Shown here: positions 60,587 through 64,000 of the stretch, one piece after another | How positions within the stretch are numbered: position 1 is the first letter of the stretch | Layout: the number at the start of each line of letters is the position of its first letter | Assembly (NCBI RefSeq): GCF_014205635.1 | Contig: NZ_JACIIV010000002.1 | Span: 158,551 to 222,550 of the forward strand | DNA: 64,000 bases | Origin: Polymorphobacter multimanifer | GTDB taxonomy: Bacteria > Pseudomonadota > Alphaproteobacteria > Sphingomonadales > Sphingomonadaceae | Direction: 5' to 3' | Notes under the pieces: model-generated | The model's input: only the letters and a program-made list of their open reading frames with translations | What the model was told of the DNA's origin: nothing | Databases searched by the model: none | Position numbers and translations under genes: made by a program

Positions 60587-62683
60587 TCAGAAGACCGTGC
60601 GCACGTTCTGTTCACGCTCCCACACGCGGCCGTTGCTCGCGGCGTCGATGAAGGGCTGTGCCTCGCCATCGAGCAGCACGATGCCGGCGTCCTCGTCGAC
60701 GCCCGCCACATCGAGCAGTGCGGCGGCATCGGCATTGTACCCGATGACCTTCAGGTGCGCGAAGGCATCATGCACCCAGGCAACGGCTGCAGCTTCGACC
60801 GACAGGATGGCCGCACCGTCTTCGGTGGCGATGACCGTCACCGCATCGAACAGCACCGAGGGGCCTCCAGCGAGCTGGTGGTCGGCCTTCAATTGGCTGC
60901 CATCGTCGAGCGTGACCCCGCCGATGGTGGGGCAGACGATCTTGAGCTGGGCATCGACTCCGGCCACGGCGTCGAACAACGAGCCCACCAGTGCTGCACT
61001 GGCGCCTTCGGTCACCAGGGCCGCCAGCATGCGGCCCTTGAGCGGCGGCAGGGCGCGCGCAAGGATCGACAGGCTGGATGCGGGCTCGAGATCCCCGCGT
61101 ACGGGCACCGCGGGCTGTGCCGGCACGATATCGAGATCATGGCCGAGGCCGGCCGCCACCCGCTCACCGATCTCCTCTTCGATGGTGTACAGATGGCCGA
61201 GCATCGTGCTGCGCACCAGATCGGATTCGACCTTCGACAGTTCGAAGATCAGCGCTGCCACGATATGGTCCTGCTCGGGCACGGTCTGGCTGATGAAGAA
61301 CTGCCGCGCCTGGCTGTAGTGATCGGCAAAGGTCGGCGAGCGTTCACGCTGCTTTTCGCCGGACATCGGCGAGGGGAAGCTCCGAAAACCCTTGTCATGG
61401 CTTTCGCGTGGGCCGCTCGGATCGAGCAGGCTGGGGGTGTAGGTCACCCGCTGCGGCTGCACGAACGTCTGCATATGGCCATCCCGCTGCATGTTGGCGA
61501 ACGGGCATTTGGGGGCGTTGATGGGGATCTGGTTGAAGTTGACCGACCCGAGGCGGCTCAGCTGCGTGTCCAGATAGGAGAAGTTGCGGCCGTGCAGCAG
61601 CGGATCATCGGAGAAATCGATTCCGGGGACGAGGTTCTGCGTGCAGAACGCCACCTGCTCGGTTTCGGCATGGACATTGGCCGGATTGCGGTCGAGCACC
61701 AGGCGGCCGATGACGCGGAGCGGCACAACCTCTTCGGGGATCAGCTTGGTCGAATCGAGATGGTCGAAATCGAAGCCTGCTGCCTCTTCTTCCGAGAACA
61801 GCTGCACGCCGAGCTCCCATTCGGGATAATCACCGTTGTCGATGGCGTTGTAGAGATCGCGTCGGTGGAAATCGGGGTCGGCACCGTTGATCTTCACGGC
61901 CTCGTCCCAGATCACCGACTGCAAGCCGAGCTTGGGAGTCCAGTGGAACTTGACGAAGGTCGACTTGCCTTCCGCATCGACGAGCCGGAAGGTGTGGACG
62001 CCGAAGCCTTGCATCATGCGCATCGAGCGCGGGATGGTGCGATCCGACATCTGCCACATCACCATGTGCATCGCCTCGGGCGTCATGGCGATCCAGTCCC
62101 AGAAGGTGTCGTGCGCCGATTGCGCCTGCGGGAAGCCGCGATCGGGCTCTTCCTTCACGGCATGGGCAAGATCGGGAAACTTCATTGCATCCTGGATGAA
62201 GAACACCGGGATGTTGTTGCCGACCAGATCCCAATTGCCCTGCTTGGTGTAGAATTTGACCGCAAAGCCACGCACATCGCGCGCCAGATCGGCCGAGCCG
62301 CGATTGCCGGCGACGGTGGAAAAACGCACGAACACCGGCGTCTTTTCGCCGACTTCGCCAAGCACGAGAGCCGTGGTGAGATCCGACAGCGAGTCGGTAA
62401 GTTCGAAATAGCCATGGGCGGCGAGGCCACGCGCGTGGACGACCCGCTCGGGAATGCGCTCGTGATCGAAATGGAAGATCTTCTCGCGAAGCACCATGTC
62501 TTCGAGCAGCACCGCGCCGCGAGGACCGGCGCGCAGGCTGTTGTGATCATCGGAAATCGGCATGCCATGGTTGGTGGTGAGCACGGCCTGGCCCGGCGCA
62601 GCCACCTGATGGACCTCGCCCCCCTCGCCGGTGTGAAGGGTCGGCTGCTGTTGATCGGAAACCTCTTTGGTCTTGCTTGCCAT
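60587..62683 (-). CDS. katE: Catalase HPII (large-subunit type)
   Basis: The 698-residue enzyme breaks down hydrogen peroxide. The catalytic His lies in [16 protein letters not shown], the Asn in [20 protein letters not shown], and the haem-ligand Tyr in [14 protein letters not shown]. Past residue 530 it carries the extra flavodoxin/DJ-1-like C-terminal domain of large catalases ([20 protein letters not shown]). The N-terminal [18 protein letters not shown] is typical. Its ATG has GAGGAA upstream. An EcfG promoter lies 48-72 bases upstream, so it is probably part of the general stress response. Confidence 0.97.
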   Translation of the reverse strand: MASKTKEVSDQQQPTLHTGEGGEVHQVAAPGQAVLTTNHGMPISDDHNSLRAGPRGAVLLEDMVLREKIFHFDHERIPERVVHARGLAAHGYFELTDSLSDLTTALVLGEVGEKTPVFVRFSTVAGNRGSADLARDVRGFAVKFYTKQGNWDLVGNNIPVFFIQDAMKFPDLAHAVKEEPDRGFPQAQSAHDTFWDWIAMTPEAMHMVMWQMSDRTIPRSMRMMQGFGVHTFRLVDAEGKSTFVKFHWTPKLGLQSVIWDEAVKINGADPDFHRRDLYNAIDNGDYPEWELGVQLFSEEEAAGFDFDHLDSTKLIPEEVVPLRVIGRLVLDRNPANVHAETEQVAFCTQNLVPGIDFSDDPLLHGRNFSYLDTQLSRLGSVNFNQIPINAPKCPFANMQRDGHMQTFVQPQRVTYTPSLLDPSGPRESHDKGFRSFPSPMSGEKQRERSPTFADHYSQARQFFISQTVPEQDHIVAALIFELSKVESDLVRSTMLGHLYTIEEEIGERVAAGLGHDLDIVPAQPAVPVRGDLEPASSLSILARALPPLKGRMLAALVTEGASAALVGSLFDAVAGVDAQLKIVCPTIGGVTLDDGSQLKADHQLAGGPSVLFDAVTVIATEDGAAILSVEAAAVAWVHDAFAHLKVIGYNADAAALLDVAGVDEDAGIVLLDGEAQPFIDAASNGRVWEREQNVRTVF

Positions 62684-62730
62684 GAATCAATTCCTCTTCG
62701 ACGCGCGGGCTGCACGTCATGTGAAAGAGC

Positions 62731-62755
62731 AACCAATCCGGCTGGGGGGCGTTCC
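62731..62755 (-). promoter_or_regulatory. EcfG (general stress sigma factor) promoter of katE
   Basis: On the minus strand GGAAC (62755-62751) and GTT (62733-62731) are separated by exactly 17 bases. This is the consensus for the alphaproteobacterial general stress sigma factor EcfG. The predicted RNA start is near 62723, leaving about 40 bases to the katE start codon. Confidence 0.75.
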
Positions 62756-62880
62756 TCCCGGCGCAAAAGAATCGGACCGGCGATGCGGGGCGGGAATTGC
62801 ATGCGGGACAGGCGCATCGCGCTGCACCCGGCCGGATCTGTGGCGAGGGCAAGTGGGGGAGGGGGTGTCTTTCGAACCTA

Positions 62881-63380
62881 ATCCTTAGCAGACTCATAAT
62901 GACAGATAATATTGTTTGATCCATGAGCAATACCCCATTTTATACCCCCATTATCGGCTGGCTCTTCCGTTATCCTTGTAAGCAGAACAACCGGTGCCGG
63001 TTCAAGAAATGGGTATACGGGCGGGCAAGTGGCGGTTTTGGAAGAAGCGCGTATCCGGTCGCGTTGAGCCTCGCTTGAACGCTTTCCACATCGTTGGCCT
63101 GCCGTGGGATCAATATTTGCGGTTCATAGGTGTGGCCGATCAGCCCACGGTGGAACATATATCCGCTGAAGGTTACCGGATTAACTGGAACAGGAGTTCC
63201 AGTGCGCCGGCTGACTTGCACGGCGTGGCTGTCAGCTGTGCAAGCGCGTTCGGAAGAGCCCGCCGCAATTTCCGACATTCGTGCACCGATAAAACCGTTG
63301 TTGCGACACAGTGCCTGAGGGAAATGACCGAAGGCCCCGCTCCGGCATTTGCCGGAGCGAAGCATCTGTCGCAGATGGTA
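62881..63380. other. Unassigned, partly AT-rich region between katE and an IS element
   Basis: This 500-base stretch has no gene I can support. Its left part (62881-62990) is clearly AT-richer than the rest of the window, with runs such as GATAATATTGTTTGATCC. Two open frames overlap on opposite strands (62994-63383 plus, 62970-63365 minus), neither with a recognisable family, signal or convincing ribosome binding site. It may be a scar of earlier insertions next to the mobile element. Confidence 0.5.
63338..63359. repeat. Perfect hairpin near the IS end
   Basis: CGCTCCGGCA (63338-63347) and TGCCGGAGCG (63350-63359) are exact complements with a TT loop. It sits 21 bases before the outer end of the IS element. 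It could be a terminator, or a repeat into which the element inserted. Confidence 0.55.
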
Positions 63381-64000
63381 TGAACCGCGCCGGGTTTGCC
63401 GGAGGCTGTTTGGTTTGAGTCACGCGGCGATAGCCGCTCCGTTGATCGTCGCATAGTAGCGTACCTCTGCTTCTGCGGGCGGGATGTTGCCGATGGGCTC
63501 GAGCAGCCGGCGGTGATTGAACCAGTCGACCCATTCGAGGGTCGCATATTCGACGGCTTCAAACGATCGCCATGGACAACGGCGGTGGATGACCTCGGCC
63601 ATGTAAAGGCCGTTGATCGTGTCGGCCAAAGCGTTGTCATAGCTGTCGCCGACGCTGCCGACCGACGGCTCGATACCGGCCTCGGCAAGACGTTCGGTGT
63701 AGCGGATCGAGAGATATTGGCTGCCGCGGTCGGAGTGATGGACGAGGCCGCCGCTGCGCGCTGGCTGGCGTGCATGGAGCGCCTGCTCCAGCGCATCCAG
63801 GACGAACCCAGCATGCGCTGTGCGCGATGCCCGCCAGCCAACGATGCGACGGGCGAATGTGTCGATGATGAACGCCACATAGACGAACCCGGCCCACGTC
63901 GGGACGTAGGTGAAGTCCGAGACCCACAGCATGTCGGGTGCTGGCGCGTGGAACTGCCGGTTGACCCGGTCCAGCGGACACGGCGCCGAGCGATCGCTGA
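63381..64000 (-). mobile_element. IS3-family insertion sequence, partial (right end present)
   Basis: The element's 3' end is inferred at 63381, where TGAACCGCGCCGGGTTTGCC resembles IS3-type terminal repeats (TGA start, GGGTTT/CCGGAGG core). The transposase frame runs leftwards from beyond the window edge and stops 39 bases inside this end. The other terminal repeat and orfA lie outside the window, so the flanking 3-base duplication cannot be checked. Confidence 0.8.
63420..64000 (-). CDS. IS3-family transposase OrfB, cut by window edge
   Basis: This is the C-terminal part (about 193 codons seen) of the DDE integrase-like OrfB. Visible are DRVNRQFHAPAPDMLWVSDF (first Asp in VSDFTYV), HHSDRGSQYLS (second Asp), and the third-acid region YDNALADTINGLYMAEVIH. 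It ends with ATLEWVDWFNHRRLLEPIG and PPAEAEVRYY. The third acid, 36 residues after the second Asp, is Asp rather than the Glu expected in this family (ALAE). The upstream part is beyond the edge; OrfB is usually made by a -1 frameshift from OrfA. Confidence 0.92.
   Translation of the reverse strand, partial: SDRSAPCPLDRVNRQFHAPAPDMLWVSDFTYVPTWAGFVYVAFIIDTFARRIVGWRASRTAHAGFVLDALEQALHARQPARSGGLVHHSDRGSQYLSIRYTERLAEAGIEPSVGSVGDSYDNALADTINGLYMAEVIHRRCPWRSFEAVEYATLEWVDWFNHRRLLEPIGNIPPAEAEVRYYATINGAAIAA

Noticed and set aside
62970..63383. Overlapping 129-131 codon frames on both strands beside the IS element
   Set aside because: There is no recognised family, no good ribosome binding site and unusual composition for both; they were left as an unassigned region.

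Overview
The window is a dense, GC-rich stretch of bacterial chromosome in which nearly every base is coding. Neighbouring genes very often overlap by four bases (ATGA, GTGA or TTGA). The gene content points to an alphaproteobacterium, most likely of the order Sphingomonadales: a PEP-CTERM protein, an UrcA-family protein, an RpoH-type promoter at dnaK, EcfG-type (GGAAC-N17-GTT) promoters, paired glk-zwf sugar catabolism, and TonB-dependent uptake. A light-dependent protochlorophyllide reductase (LPOR) homologue next to gyrB suggests a relative of the aerobic anoxygenic phototrophs, although no bch, puf or crt cluster lies in the window.

Layout. 1-9.4 kb: TPM-domain protein and LemA, MscL, a META-domain lipoprotein, an Rrf2 regulator, an UrcA protein, rho, a PhnA-like protein, a HIT protein, a TetR regulator, an alpha/beta hydrolase, a PEP-CTERM surface protein, an HExxH protein and a PCuAC copper chaperone. 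9.3-16 kb: dnaK-dnaJ behind a heat-shock promoter, then a four-gene glycan block (split PssD/PssE-type glycosyltransferase, NodU-type carbamoyltransferase, GT2). 16-22.8 kb, minus strand: an eight-gene run cinA-like, lapA-like, pyrF, trpF, trpB, trpA, accD, folC. 22.9-24.3 kb: map-radC. 24.3-31.1 kb, minus strand: zwf-glk, an ABA4-like membrane protein, a DUF1289 protein, a second PssD/PssE pair, a thioesterase, then an alkylsulfatase. 31.2-35.7 kb: a complete TolC-MacA-MacB-type exporter (four genes). 35.7-43.5 kb: MATE exporter, iron-permease-like protein, Old Yellow Enzyme, Nudix hydrolase, RF3, an M42 peptidase and a D,D-carboxypeptidase. 43.5-49.1 kb: two small genes, RNase D-like exonuclease, lptC-lptA, and an unexplained three-gene operon (VOC, hydrolase, calycin-like). 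49.2-55.6 kb: gyrB, LPOR, mtnP, hydrolase, gcdH. 55.7-60.5 kb: a cobalamin riboswitch followed by btuB-btuF-btuC-btuD. 60.6-62.8 kb: katE with an EcfG promoter. 62.9-64 kb: a lower-GC stretch without recognisable genes, then the end of an IS3-family element running off the window.

The most interesting points are: the orphan LPOR with all its hallmark residues; two separate PssD/PssE pairs with the same GTGA junction, one linked to a carbamoyltransferase; a cobalamin-riboswitch leader in which a well-initiated upstream frame runs through a hairpin that hides the btuB ribosome binding site; perfect palindromes ahead of the VOC operon and the MATE gene; and an IS3 transposase whose last catalytic acid is Asp instead of Glu. 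No tRNA, rRNA, CRISPR array or prophage was seen.
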